23,098 nucleotides of DNA from an uncultured Pseudorhodobacter sp. (lineage in GTDB: Bacteria > Pseudomonadota > Alphaproteobacteria > Rhodobacterales > Rhodobacteraceae), in NCBI GenBank assembly GCA_945957495.1, contig CAMFLG010000006.1:1-23098 (forward strand), in the 5' to 3' direction. Position numbers and translations under genes: made by a program. Under the pieces are notes generated by a model, which saw only the letters and a program-made list of their open reading frames with translations, was not told where the DNA came from and did no database searches. Positions 1 to 7,511 of this stretch are shown one piece after another (the stretch's first letter is position 1; each line of letters begins with the position of its first letter).

Positions 1-1
1 G

Positions 2-160
2 GTTCTGGACCGGCTGCAAGACCGTTATCCCGGCCTTGCGCCGCAAATCCGGCGCGGGGTTTCGATGTCATTGGACGGGGTGATTTACCGCGAGGCGTGG
101 TTTCAGGAAATCGGCCCGGACTCAGAGGTCGTGCTGATGCCGTTCATGCAGGGCGGCTAA
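2..160 (+). CDS. MoaD/ThiS-like sulfur-carrier protein, C-terminal part
   Basis: Only the last 52 residues are in the window; the start lies upstream. The frame reads from base 2 to a TAA at 158-160. The tail has the features of a MoaD/ThiS beta-grasp protein: a short strand with a turn (SLDGVIY), an acidic turn (GPDSEVVLMP) and a terminal Gly-Gly after MPFMQ. In this family the terminal glycine is adenylated and thiocarboxylated to donate sulfur, for example to molybdopterin synthase. It faces an XdhC/MobA-like pair on the other strand, which supports a molybdenum-cofactor role. It could instead be a sulfur carrier for another pathway. The family call is moderately sure; the pathway is inference. 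Confidence 0.6.
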   Translation, partial: VLDRLQDRYPGLAPQIRRGVSMSLDGVIYREAWFQEIGPDSEVVLMPFMQGG

Positions 161-170
161 GGCGCCCCCC

Positions 171-1121
171 TCAGGCGCGGTGTTCCGCCAAGTCAGTGAT
201 CTCTGCCAGAACGGAAATCGCCAAAGTGCGGGCGTCGCGGGCGGATGGGATCAGCCCGATTGGCCCATGCAACCGTGCCAGATCAGCGGCAGGAACCCCC
301 GCTTCGGCAAGCTGGCTTTGGCGCCGCGCCGCGACCTGACGGCTTCCTTGCGCGCCGACGTAAAACGCAGGGCCTGCCAATGCCGCGCGCAGGATCGGAA
401 GCTCGCGGCCGTGATCGTGGAAAAACGTCACCACGGCGGTGCGCGCATCAACACCCGCCAGATCCGGGGATGCCAGCCGCTCGTCCAGCAGCGCCATACA
501 TCCCGCAGCCGCCACCATATCCAGCGTCTGCCGCGAAGGGGTGATCAGCCGGTGACGGAAGCCTGCCGATTGCACCAGCCGGGTGAACACCGCGGCCTCT
601 GGTCCCTCGCCAAAAATCGCAAAGGCCACGTCGGGTGGCAGATCGACGACGTATTCCGCGCCCTGCCAGCCGGTCGGCTGGCTGTCTTGCAGGCAGATAT
701 GGCCGTCAGGGTGAAACCGCAGCGCGATCCTGTCGCGCATCGCCCTGCGGGCGATCACGTCCGCCAGCACCGCCGGATCGGGCCGGGGGAACAGCGCGAT
801 TTCCAAAGCCCCGCCGCACGGAAGCCGGATGTCGAAAAATGGCGACCCGGCACCATAGCGCAGACGCATGACCTGTCCTGTGCGCAAACAGCTCGCCGCA
901 TGCACCGCAAGGTCGCCTTCGATACAGCCATTGGTCAAAGCTCCGGCGCTGCTGCCATCCGCGAACAGCGCCATCATCGTGCCCGGCTTGCGATAGGCCG
1001 CCCCGATCACATCGGTGATGATGGCAAGAACGACTTGATCCGGTTGCGAAACCGCGGCCTGCAACGGATCGCGCATCGCAGGGTGTTCAACCGCATCCGG
1101 CCTTTGGTCCATGAACGTCAC
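171..1121 (-). CDS. XdhC family protein (molybdenum cofactor insertion/maturation)
   Basis: About 316 residues. XdhC proteins bind molybdenum cofactor, promote its sulfuration and deliver it to xanthine-dehydrogenase-type hydroxylases in the cytoplasm. The N-terminal XdhC/CoxI domain is recognised by AAYRKPGTMMALF, then FADGSSAGALTNGCIEGDL with the conserved Cys, then RLPCGG with a second Cys. The C-terminal half is a Rossmann-like XdhC_C domain, with VAFAIFGEGPEAAVFT, FFHDHGRELPIL, YVGAQGSR and a final GLIPSARDARTLAISVLAEI. I place the start at a GTG at 1121 whose GTGA overlaps the stop of the upstream nucleotidyltransferase, 5 bases after a G-rich Shine-Dalgarno-like stretch. An ATG at 1112 is an alternative; an ATG at 1169 would overlap the upstream gene by about 50 bases. 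The overlap suggests translational coupling. Confidence 0.85.
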   Translation of the reverse strand: MTFMDQRPDAVEHPAMRDPLQAAVSQPDQVVLAIITDVIGAAYRKPGTMMALFADGSSAGALTNGCIEGDLAVHAASCLRTGQVMRLRYGAGSPFFDIRLPCGGALEIALFPRPDPAVLADVIARRAMRDRIALRFHPDGHICLQDSQPTGWQGAEYVVDLPPDVAFAIFGEGPEAAVFTRLVQSAGFRHRLITPSRQTLDMVAAAGCMALLDERLASPDLAGVDARTAVVTFFHDHGRELPILRAALAGPAFYVGAQGSRQVAARRQSQLAEAGVPAADLARLHGPIGLIPSARDARTLAISVLAEITDLAEHRA

Positions 1122-1729
1122 TGTTTCCCCCGGCTTTCGGCCTCGCGGTTTCGCAACCATTCCGCCCATTCTTCGGGCGTGTCGAGGTCCAGCACAGCAT
1201 TTTGCCTGGGCAAAGGCACCAATTGCACCCGGTCTGCGTGACGGGCGATCAGCTCACGCGCGCCTGCGTCCCCCGTCAGACCCTGCAACGCGCCAACCAG
1301 ATCCGGCGGAAAGATCACCGGATGACCGGGCCGTCCCTGCGCCGCGCCGCGCAGGATCATCCCGGGCTGCGCGCCCTGCACCGCTATCAGCACCTGCAGA
1401 TCGGCCTCGCCCAGCGCGGGCATGTCGGCGGGCACAATCATCACCGGGCCTACCAGCGGCAAGGCCCGCACCCCGGCGCGGATCGAGGCTGCCATGCCCT
1501 CATCCGCATCGGCAACAACCACCACGCGCACCGGCAGATCGTGGATGGCGGCGCGTCTTGCGGTCTGCTCTGGTGCCAGCGCCACCAAAACCGGGCACCC
1601 GGTTGCCAGCGCGGCAAGGGCAATGCGGCGCAGTTGCGCAACGCCATCGACCTGCATCAGCAGCTTGTCCGCCCCCCGCATCCGCGCAGATCGCCCTGCC
1701 GCCAGAATCAGGATGGTCGGTTCGCCCAC
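1118..1729 (-). CDS. MobA/MocA-like molybdopterin nucleotidyltransferase
   Basis: 203 residues from a GTG start, with an AAAGGG Shine-Dalgarno-like stretch 5 bases ahead. The N-terminus ILILAAGRSARMRGADKLL is the nucleotide-binding signature of the MobA-like NTP transferase family (LAAGxSxRMGxxK). Further motifs are ADADEGMAASIRAG, IVPADMPAL (metal-binding Asp), GRPGHPVIF and LDLDTPEEW at the end, all typical of the MocA branch. MocA makes molybdopterin cytosine dinucleotide from CTP for the xanthine-dehydrogenase/CO-dehydrogenase family; MobA makes the guanine form. The GRPGHPVIF motif and the coupled XdhC gene favour MocA, but nucleotide choice cannot be settled by eye. The gene is first in a two-gene minus-strand unit and is divergent from rimP. 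Confidence 0.82.
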   Translation of the reverse strand: MGEPTILILAAGRSARMRGADKLLMQVDGVAQLRRIALAALATGCPVLVALAPEQTARRAAIHDLPVRVVVVADADEGMAASIRAGVRALPLVGPVMIVPADMPALGEADLQVLIAVQGAQPGMILRGAAQGRPGHPVIFPPDLVGALQGLTGDAGARELIARHADRVQLVPLPRQNAVLDLDTPEEWAEWLRNREAESRGKQ

Positions 1730-1799
1730 GCCAGCCCTTTCGCCGGTTCAAATACAACGCAGGGCGGCCCGCCCGGCCCCACAGTGGCCAGAACATCCA

Positions 1800-1823
1800 C
1801 GCTTGCAATCCGCAGGGCAAGCG
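1800..1823. promoter_or_regulatory. Inverted repeat over the putative rimP promoter
   Basis: CGCTTGC (1800-1806) and GCAAGCG (1817-1823) form a perfect 7-base inverted repeat with a 10-base spacer. It overlaps the proposed -35 element of the rimP operon. It could be an operator for an unknown regulator or a chance palindrome in GC-rich DNA. Confidence 0.3.
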
Positions 1824-1831
1824 CCTATATC
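1803..1831 (+). promoter_or_regulatory. Candidate sigma-70-type promoter for rimP-nusA-ylxR-infB
   Basis: TTGCAA at 1803-1808 and TATATC at 1826-1831 are separated by 17 bases; each matches the consensus at four of six positions. Transcription would begin near 1838 and give a leader of about 80 bases that carries two hairpins before rimP. This is a pattern match only. Confidence 0.4.
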
Positions 1832-1844
1832 GGCTTCAACAGCT

Positions 1845-1910
1845 GCTTCCGGGTCCAAACCTGAAGCTACCGAACGTCACGACGGGCCTGTTGGCCCGTT
1901 TTTTGTTTTG
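1845..1910 (+). terminator. Leader hairpin followed by an intrinsic terminator just before rimP (putative attenuator)
   Basis: Two structures lie in the rimP leader. Hairpin 1 runs from 1845 to 1867: GCTTC pairs with GAAGC and GGGT with ACCT around a CCAA loop, with one bulged C. Hairpin 2 is a perfect intrinsic terminator: ACGGGCC (1882-1888), loop TGTT, GGCCCGT (1893-1899), then T-rich sequence to 1909. It ends about 10 bases before the rimP ATG at 1920, so it can hardly serve an upstream gene, because the neighbour on that side runs the other way. In E. coli the nusA operon is autoregulated and has terminators in its leader; a similar feedback by NusA is the simplest reading here, by inference. 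Confidence 0.72.
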
Positions 1911-1919
1911 AAGGCACGC

Positions 1920-2528
1920 ATGTCTGATCTGATCGCCAAAACCGCAATGGATCGCCGCCTGGCCGATATCGTCACTCCCGTCATCGAAGGGCTGGGATTT
2001 GAACTCGTACGCATCCGCCTGATGGGCGGGGCGACACGCACCCTGCAGATCATGGCGGATCGGCCCGACGGCGGCATCGAGGTGGACGACTGCGGCGAAA
2101 TCTCTACCGCCGTTTCCGCCATTCTGGACGTCGAAGACCCGATCGAAGACAACTATGTGCTGGAGGTTTCCAGCCCCGGCATCGACCGCCCGCTGACCCG
2201 TCTGAAGGATTTCGAGATGTGGAAAGGCTGGGAAGCCCGGCTTGAAACCACCGAACTGATCGACGGCCGCCGCCGCTTCAAGGGCATGCTGGCCGGCACC
2301 GAGGGCGACGAAGTCCTGATCGAGATCGACGAAGGCAAGGAAACCGTGACCATCGGGTTGCAGTTCGAATGGCTGTCCGACGCCAAACTCATCCTGACCG
2401 ATGAGTTGATCAGCGAAATGCTGCGCCAACGCAAAGCCTCTGGCGTGATCGACGAATCACAGTTTGACGAAATCGAGGAATCCGAGGGGGACGACGAAGA
2501 CGACGCCCCCGAAGCAACCAAACACTAA
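1920..2528 (+). CDS. rimP: Ribosome maturation factor RimP
   Basis: 202 residues. RimP binds the 30S subunit during assembly and is needed for its maturation. The N-terminal domain shows LADIVTPVIEGLGFELVRIR, then LQIMADRPDGGIEVDDCGEI with the conserved DDC motif, then YVLEVSSPGIDRPL, which is the hallmark of the family. The C-terminal SH3-like domain follows (FKGMLAG, GDEVLIEID). The last 30 or so residues are a very acidic tail (ESEGDDEDDAPE). The ATG lies 10 bases behind the leader terminator, and the AAGG ahead of it is a weak ribosome-binding site, so translation and termination may interfere with each other. It is the first gene of a four-gene operon; nusA starts 16 bases downstream. 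Confidence 0.93.
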   Translation: MSDLIAKTAMDRRLADIVTPVIEGLGFELVRIRLMGGATRTLQIMADRPDGGIEVDDCGEISTAVSAILDVEDPIEDNYVLEVSSPGIDRPLTRLKDFEMWKGWEARLETTELIDGRRRFKGMLAGTEGDEVLIEIDEGKETVTIGLQFEWLSDAKLILTDELISEMLRQRKASGVIDESQFDEIEESEGDDEDDAPEATKH

Positions 2529-2544
2529 GACTGGGAGTTTTCTG

Positions 2545-4158
2545 ATGGCGATTACCTCTGCCAACCAGCTAGAGCTTTTGCAGACCGCCGAGGCGGTTGC
2601 GCGCGAGAAAATGATCGACCCGGATCTGGTGATCCAGGCGATGGAAGACAGCCTCGCGCGGGCTGCAAAAAGCCGCTACGGCGCCGATATGGACATCCGG
2701 GTAAAGATCGACCGCAAGACCGGTCGCGCCACCTTTGCCCGCATCCGCACCGTGGTCGAGGATGACGCGGTCGAGAATCACCATGCGCAACTGACCGTCA
2801 AGCAGGCCAAGTCGCATCTGAAAGACCCTCAGATCGGCGACGAGATCATCGACGAAGTGCCGCCCGTTGATCTTGGCCGGATCGCTGCGCAATCGGCCAA
2901 GCAGGTGATTCTGCAAAAGGTCCGCGAAGCCGAACGGGATCGTCAGTTCGAGGAATTCAAGGACCGCAAGGGCACGATCATCAACGGTCAGGTCAAGCGC
3001 GAAGAATACGGCAACATCATCGTCGATATCGGCCGTGGCGAAGCCATCCTGCGTCGCAACGAAAAGATCGGCCGCGAATCCTATCGCCCGAATGATCGCA
3101 TCCGTTGCTACATCAAGGATGTCCGCCGCGAAGCGCGCGGCCCGCAGGTGTTCCTGTCGCGCACCGATCCGCAGTTCATGGCTGAACTGTTCAAGATGGA
3201 AGTGCCGGAAATCTATGATGGCATCATTGAAATCAAGGCCGTCGCCCGCGACCCGGGCTCGCGCGCCAAGATCGCGGTGATCTCGCACGACAACTCCATC
3301 GACCCGGTCGGCGCCTGCGTGGGTATGCGCGGCAGCCGCGTGCAGGCCGTTGTGAACGAACTGCAGGGCGAGAAGATCGACATCATTCCGTGGAACGCGG
3401 ATCAGGCGACCTTCCTCGTGAACGCGCTGCAACCGGCCGAAGTGTCCAAGGTTGTGATTGACGAAGAGGCCGGCAAGATCGAAGTCGTCGTGCCGGATGA
3501 ACAGCTTTCGCTGGCCATCGGCCGTCGCGGCCAGAACGTGCGTCTGGCCAGCCAGCTGACCGGCTTGGATATTGATATCGTTACCGAAACCGACGAATCC
3601 GCGCGCCGTCAGGCCGAATTCGCCGAACGCACCAAGCTGTTCATGGACACGCTGGATATCGACGAGATGATGGCGCAGCTTCTGGTGGCCGAAGGCTTCA
3701 CCAACCTGGAAGAAGTGGCCTATGTCGAGGCGGACGAACTTCTGTCGATCGACGGCTTCGATGAGGATACCGCAGGCGAATTGCAGGCTCGCGCCCGCGA
3801 CTACCTTGAGGCGATCAACACCAAGGCGATGGAAAATGCCCGCGCCATGGGGATCGAAGACAGCCTGGTCGAATTCGATGGCCTGACCCCGCAAATGCTG
3901 GAGGCTCTGGCCAAGGACGGCATCAAGACGCTGGAAGACTTCGCCACCTGCGCCGACTGGGAACTGGCTGGCGGCTGGACCACCGAGAATGGGCAGCGCA
4001 AGAAAGACGAAGGCGTGCTGGAGAAGTTTGACGTCTCGCTGGAAGAGGCGCAGACTTTGGTGATGACGGCGCGGGTGATGCTGGGCTGGGTTGACCCGTC
4101 CGAGCTGGCCTCTGCCGAAGAAGAGCCGGAGTCTGATGACGAGGAGGCCGAGGCCTGA
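2545..4158 (+). CDS. nusA: Transcription termination/antitermination factor NusA
   Basis: 537 residues. NusA binds RNA polymerase and nascent RNA and controls pausing, intrinsic termination and antitermination. In order: N-terminal RNAP-binding domain (about 1-125, with SANQLELLQTAEAVAREK); S1 domain (about 135-200, GTIINGQVKREEYGNIIVDI); KH1 and KH2 (about 200-350, with VGACVGMRGSRVQAVVNEL and LSLAIGRRGQNVRLASQLTG); then two helix-hairpin acidic repeats (about 365-500, LLVAEGFTNLEEVAYVEADE and LAKDGIKTLEDFATCADWE) and an acidic tail. The length agrees with NusA proteins that carry C-terminal repeats. GGGAG 7 bases ahead supports the ATG at 2545. The stop codon lies inside a strong hairpin. 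Confidence 0.97.
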   Translation: MAITSANQLELLQTAEAVAREKMIDPDLVIQAMEDSLARAAKSRYGADMDIRVKIDRKTGRATFARIRTVVEDDAVENHHAQLTVKQAKSHLKDPQIGDEIIDEVPPVDLGRIAAQSAKQVILQKVREAERDRQFEEFKDRKGTIINGQVKREEYGNIIVDIGRGEAILRRNEKIGRESYRPNDRIRCYIKDVRREARGPQVFLSRTDPQFMAELFKMEVPEIYDGIIEIKAVARDPGSRAKIAVISHDNSIDPVGACVGMRGSRVQAVVNELQGEKIDIIPWNADQATFLVNALQPAEVSKVVIDEEAGKIEVVVPDEQLSLAIGRRGQNVRLASQLTGLDIDIVTETDESARRQAEFAERTKLFMDTLDIDEMMAQLLVAEGFTNLEEVAYVEADELLSIDGFDEDTAGELQARARDYLEAINTKAMENARAMGIEDSLVEFDGLTPQMLEALAKDGIKTLEDFATCADWELAGGWTTENGQRKKDEGVLEKFDVSLEEAQTLVMTARVMLGWVDPSELASAEEEPESDDEEAEA

Positions 4159-4170
4159 TCGCAGGCCTCG
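4149..4170 (+). promoter_or_regulatory. Perfect 9-bp hairpin spanning the nusA stop codon, next to the ylxR start
   Basis: CGAGGCCTG (4149-4157), a four-base ATCG loop and CAGGCCTCG (4162-4170) form a perfect stem. The nusA TGA (4156-4158) sits at the top of the stem, and the G-run that may serve as ylxR ribosome-binding site (4170-4173) abuts its foot. There is no T-run, so it is not an intrinsic terminator. Ribosomes ending nusA would melt it, which suggests coupling of ylxR to nusA translation or an RNA-stability element; both are inference. Confidence 0.5.
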
Positions 4171-4179
4171 GGGATTACC

Positions 4180-4815
4180 GTGACACGCGGTGGCCGGGAA
4201 AAACTGAACGACGACCCTGATCGCAAGTGCATTGCGACCGGGGAAGTCCAGCCGAAAGCGGGACTGATCCGCTTTTGTCTGGGCCCGGATGACATGGTGG
4301 TGCCGGATATTCTGGCCCGCCTGCCTGGCCGGGGGTTCTATGTTTCGGCGGATCGGGCGGCGATTGACAAGGCCGCCAGGAAAGGCCTGTTCGCGCGGGC
4401 GGCAAAACAGCCGGTCAAAGTGCCGGACGATCTTGCCGATCTGGTCGAAGCCCTGCTGCTGCGGCGTGTGATTGATCTGATCAGTCTTGCCCGCAAGGCC
4501 AGTGGCGCGGTGATGGGCTATGAGAAGGTGAAGGAATGGCTGCAAAAGGACAAGGCGCAGGTGCTGATCCAGGCGTCGAACGGGTCCGAACGCGGCAAGA
4601 CCAAATTGCGCGCACCTGACGGCGAAGGGTCTTACATTGGCTTTTTGTCCGCCGAGGAAATGGGTTTGGCTTTCGGGCGCGAACGTGCGATACACGCCGC
4701 GCTTGCGGCTGGTGGACTCACGACGCGTGTTGTAGAGGAAGCGGCAAGGCTGGCTGGTTTGCGTGGGCAAACCGTTCAGCAGGATGGCGGCGAGACCGCC
4801 TTGAAGGATACGTAG
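4180..4815 (+). CDS. ylxR: YlxR-family RNA-binding protein with L7Ae-like domain
   Basis: 211 residues from a GTG start. The N-terminal half is a YlxR domain (DUF448): DRKCIATGEVQPKAGLIRFC at about 14-33 and LARLPGRGFYVSAD at about 45-58. The second half resembles a ribosomal L7Ae/L30e-type fold: VIDLISLARKASGAVMGYEK at about 96-115. This two-domain arrangement is the usual one between nusA and infB in alphaproteobacteria, where it is annotated simply as an RNA-binding protein. YlxR has been linked to RNase P and to transcription control in other bacteria; its role here is not shown by sequence. It is 21 bases behind nusA, with a hairpin between them, and 5 bases ahead of infB, so it belongs to the same transcript. 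Confidence 0.9.
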   Translation: MTRGGREKLNDDPDRKCIATGEVQPKAGLIRFCLGPDDMVVPDILARLPGRGFYVSADRAAIDKAARKGLFARAAKQPVKVPDDLADLVEALLLRRVIDLISLARKASGAVMGYEKVKEWLQKDKAQVLIQASNGSERGKTKLRAPDGEGSYIGFLSAEEMGLAFGRERAIHAALAAGGLTTRVVEEAARLAGLRGQTVQQDGGETALKDT

Positions 4816-4820
4816 GACGC

Positions 4821-7436
4821 ATGAGCGATACAGACGGCAAGAAACCCCTCGGCCTGGGTGGCGCACCTCGTTCCGGTCAGGTGAAGCAAAGCTTCTCCCA
4901 TGGCCGCACGAAGAGCGTTGTTGTTGAGACCAAGCGCAAGCGCGTGGTCGTGCCGGTGGCTGCTGCAAAGCCGGGTACTGCGGGCGCGGGCGCTCCGGCG
5001 GGTTCGTCGGCGCATCTGGGGGACCCCTCCAAACGCCCGGCAGGCATCTCGGACGCCGAGATGGAACGTCGTCTGGCGGCGCTTCGCGTTGCCAAGGCCC
5101 GTGAGGCAGAAGACGCTGCACGCCGCGCCGAAGAAGACAAGGCCCGCGAAGAAGAGCGCGCCCGCAAGCGCGAAGAGGCTGAAGCCAAGGAACGCGAAGA
5201 GCGTGCCCGTGAGGCAGCTGCCCGTGCAAAGGCCGAAGAAGAAGAACGTCTGCGCGCCGAGGCTGCTGCCGAGGCCGTGGCAAAGGCTGCGGCCCGCAAG
5301 GCCGATGTGCTGGGCACCTCGCGCCGTCAGCCGCCTGCGCCGGAAAAACCCGCAGAACCTGCGCCCGCCGCCGCGCGGCCGGATCGCAATGCAGACCGCA
5401 ACGCGCCTGCCGCTGCCCCAGCCGTTAACGACGCCGTGGCCCGCGCGCCGATGGGGGCGAAACCCGCTCTTGCCGTGCGCAAGGTAGACCGCGAGCGTGA
5501 AGAGCGTGAGCGTAACGCCAAAGCCAAGGGTGACGAAGGCCGCCGCGCCGGCAAGCTGACGCTGAATGATGCGTTGGCTGGCGAAGGCGGACGCACCCGC
5601 TCTATGGCCGCGATGAAGCGCAAGCAGGAGAAGGCGCGCCAAAAGGCGATGGGCTTTAACAAGCCTGAAAAGCAGTTCCGCGATGTGCAACTGCCGGAAT
5701 CGATCACGGTGTCCGAATTGGCCAACCGTATGGCCGAACGGGCGGCAGACGTTGTCAAAAGCCTGATGAAAATGGGCATGATGGTGACGATGAACCAAGC
5801 CATCGACGCCGACACCGCCGAACTGGTGATCGAAGAATTCGGCCACAAAGCCGTGCGCGTTTCGGATGCCGACGTTGAACAGGCAATCGAAACGGTCTCG
5901 GATTCGGATGAGGAACTGATCACGCGCCCGCCGATCGTCACGATCATGGGTCACGTCGATCACGGCAAAACCTCGCTTCTGGATGCGATCCGCAAGGCGA
6001 ACGTGGTGTCCGGTGAGGCAGGTGGCATCACCCAGCACATCGGCGCCTATCAGGTGAAAACCGAACGCGGCCAGGTGCTGACTTTCCTCGACACGCCCGG
6101 CCACGCCGCCTTTACCTCGATGCGTTCGCGCGGGGCCCAGGTGACGGATATCGTTGTGCTGGTGGTCGCGGCAGATGACGCCGTGATGCCGCAGACGATC
6201 GAGGCGATTGCCCACGCCAAGGCGGCAAAGGTGCCGATGATCGTGGCGATCAACAAGATCGACAAATACGGCGCCGACCCGACCAAGGTGCGCACCGATC
6301 TGCTGCAGCACGAAATCGTTGTCGAGGCGATGTCGGGCGACGTGCAGGACGTGGAAGTTTCGGCCAAGACCGGCCAGGGCATCGAAGATCTGCTGGAGGC
6401 GATTGCCCTGCAGGCGGAAATCCTGGAACTGCGCGCCAACCCCGATCGCGCCGCTGCCGGTGCCGTGATCGAGGCCAAGCTTGACGTGGGCCGCGGCCCT
6501 ATCGCCACGGTTCTGGTGCAAAACGGCACCCTGCGCAAAGGCGATATCTTTGTCGTCGGCGAACAGTGGGGCAAGGTGCGCGCGCTGATCAACGACAAGG
6601 GCGAACGTATTGACGAAGCCGGCCCATCGGTTCCGGTCGAAGTGCTGGGTCTGTCCGGCACGCCTTCGGCTGGCGATACGCTGAACGTGGTGGAAACCGA
6701 GGCGCAGGCGCGTGAAATCGCCGACTACCGCGCCAAGACCGCCAAGGACAAACGCGCCGCTGTCGGCGCTGCGACGACGCTGGAACAGCTTATGGCCAAG
6801 GCCAAGGCCGACCAGTCGGTTGCGGAACTGCCGGTCATCGTCAAGGCCGACGTTCAGGGTTCGGCAGAGGCCATCGTGCAAGCCTTGGAAAAGGTTGGCA
6901 ACGACGAAGTGCGCGTGCGCGTGCTGACCTATGGCGTGGGCGCGATCACCGATACCGACGTGTCTTTGGCCGAGGCCAGCAAATGCCCGATCATCGGCTT
7001 CAACGTCCGGGCCAACGCCTCGGCGCGGAACTCGGCGCATCAGAAAGGGGTCGAGATTCGCTACTACTCGATCATCTATGATCTGGTGGATGACATCAAA
7101 GCCGCCGCTTCGGGCCTGCTGAAGGCAGAGATCCGCGAAACCTTCATCGGTTACGCGCAGATCAAGGAAGTGTTCAAGGTTACGGGAATCGGCCAGGTTG
7201 CTGGTTGCCTTGTGACCGAAGGCATCGCGCGCCGCTCTGCCGGTGTGCGTCTGCTGCGCGACAACGTGGTGATCCACGAAGGCACGCTGAAAACGCTGAA
7301 ACGCTTCAAGGACGAGGTCAAGGAAGTAATTTCGGGTCAGGAATGCGGTATGGCCTTTGAACGCTATGACGATATTCGTCAGGGCGATGTCATCGAGATC
7401 TTCGAACGCGAAGAAATTCAGCGCACGCTGGCCTGA
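4821..7436 (+). CDS. infB: Translation initiation factor IF-2
   Basis: 871 residues. IF2 is the GTPase that delivers initiator fMet-tRNA to the 30S subunit and promotes subunit joining. The N-terminus has the alphaproteobacterial IF2 leader (VKQSFSHGRTKSVVVETKRK). A long Ala/Arg/Glu-rich, probably coiled-coil segment follows (about 75-160), then an Ala/Pro linker and the IF2_N helix region. The G domain is complete: G1 GHVDHGKT at 377-384, EAGGITQHIGAYQV (G2), DTPGH at 424-428 (G3), NKID at 478-481 (G4), SAK at 514-516 (G5). Domains II to IV follow, ending in FEREEIQRTLA. AGGA lies only a few bases ahead of the ATG. It is the last gene of the operon and is followed by a terminator. Confidence 0.97.
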   Translation: MSDTDGKKPLGLGGAPRSGQVKQSFSHGRTKSVVVETKRKRVVVPVAAAKPGTAGAGAPAGSSAHLGDPSKRPAGISDAEMERRLAALRVAKAREAEDAARRAEEDKAREEERARKREEAEAKEREERAREAAARAKAEEEERLRAEAAAEAVAKAAARKADVLGTSRRQPPAPEKPAEPAPAAARPDRNADRNAPAAAPAVNDAVARAPMGAKPALAVRKVDREREERERNAKAKGDEGRRAGKLTLNDALAGEGGRTRSMAAMKRKQEKARQKAMGFNKPEKQFRDVQLPESITVSELANRMAERAADVVKSLMKMGMMVTMNQAIDADTAELVIEEFGHKAVRVSDADVEQAIETVSDSDEELITRPPIVTIMGHVDHGKTSLLDAIRKANVVSGEAGGITQHIGAYQVKTERGQVLTFLDTPGHAAFTSMRSRGAQVTDIVVLVVAADDAVMPQTIEAIAHAKAAKVPMIVAINKIDKYGADPTKVRTDLLQHEIVVEAMSGDVQDVEVSAKTGQGIEDLLEAIALQAEILELRANPDRAAAGAVIEAKLDVGRGPIATVLVQNGTLRKGDIFVVGEQWGKVRALINDKGERIDEAGPSVPVEVLGLSGTPSAGDTLNVVETEAQAREIADYRAKTAKDKRAAVGAATTLEQLMAKAKADQSVAELPVIVKADVQGSAEAIVQALEKVGNDEVRVRVLTYGVGAITDTDVSLAEASKCPIIGFNVRANASARNSAHQKGVEIRYYSIIYDLVDDIKAAASGLLKAEIRETFIGYAQIKEVFKVTGIGQVAGCLVTEGIARRSAGVRLLRDNVVIHEGTLKTLKRFKDEVKEVISGQECGMAFERYDDIRQGDVIEIFEREEIQRTLA

Positions 7437-7466
7437 TCCTGCGCTGACATTCCATTCAAGCAAACA

Positions 7467-7492
7467 AAAAGGCTGGGGAAACCCAGCCTTTT
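7467..7492. terminator. Bidirectional intrinsic terminator between infB and a convergent small gene
   Basis: AAAAGGCTGGG (7467-7477), loop GAAA, CCCAGCCTTTT (7482-7492): a perfect 11-bp stem. It has A-runs on the left and T-runs on the right, so it can stop transcription from both sides. The minus-strand tail (TTTTTGTTTG) is the better U-tract. It ends the infB operon and the convergent 46-residue ORF. Confidence 0.85.
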
Positions 7493-7511
7493 CAAATTCT
7501 GTAACGCGCGA

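Noticed and set aside
1735..1760. GGTTCAAAT, resembling a tRNA T-loop, upstream of rimP (where E. coli has the metY tRNA)
   Set aside because: The flanking bases do not pair into a T-stem, and no acceptor, D or anticodon arm can be built around it.
2569..5283. 904-residue open frame on the minus strand opposite nusA-ylxR-infB
   Set aside because: It is a shadow of GC-rich coding sequence: low-complexity His/Arg/Leu-rich translation, no domain, and it lies antisense to three certain genes.
5060..5300. Repetitive GAA/GCC-rich stretch in infB, considered as a tandem repeat
   Set aside because: It is the normal Ala/Arg/Glu-rich, probably coiled-coil segment of alphaproteobacterial IF2, with irregular unit length.
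4776..7463. 895-residue minus-strand open frame opposite infB
   Set aside because: Antisense shadow of infB with no recognisable motif; it also runs through the infB terminator region.
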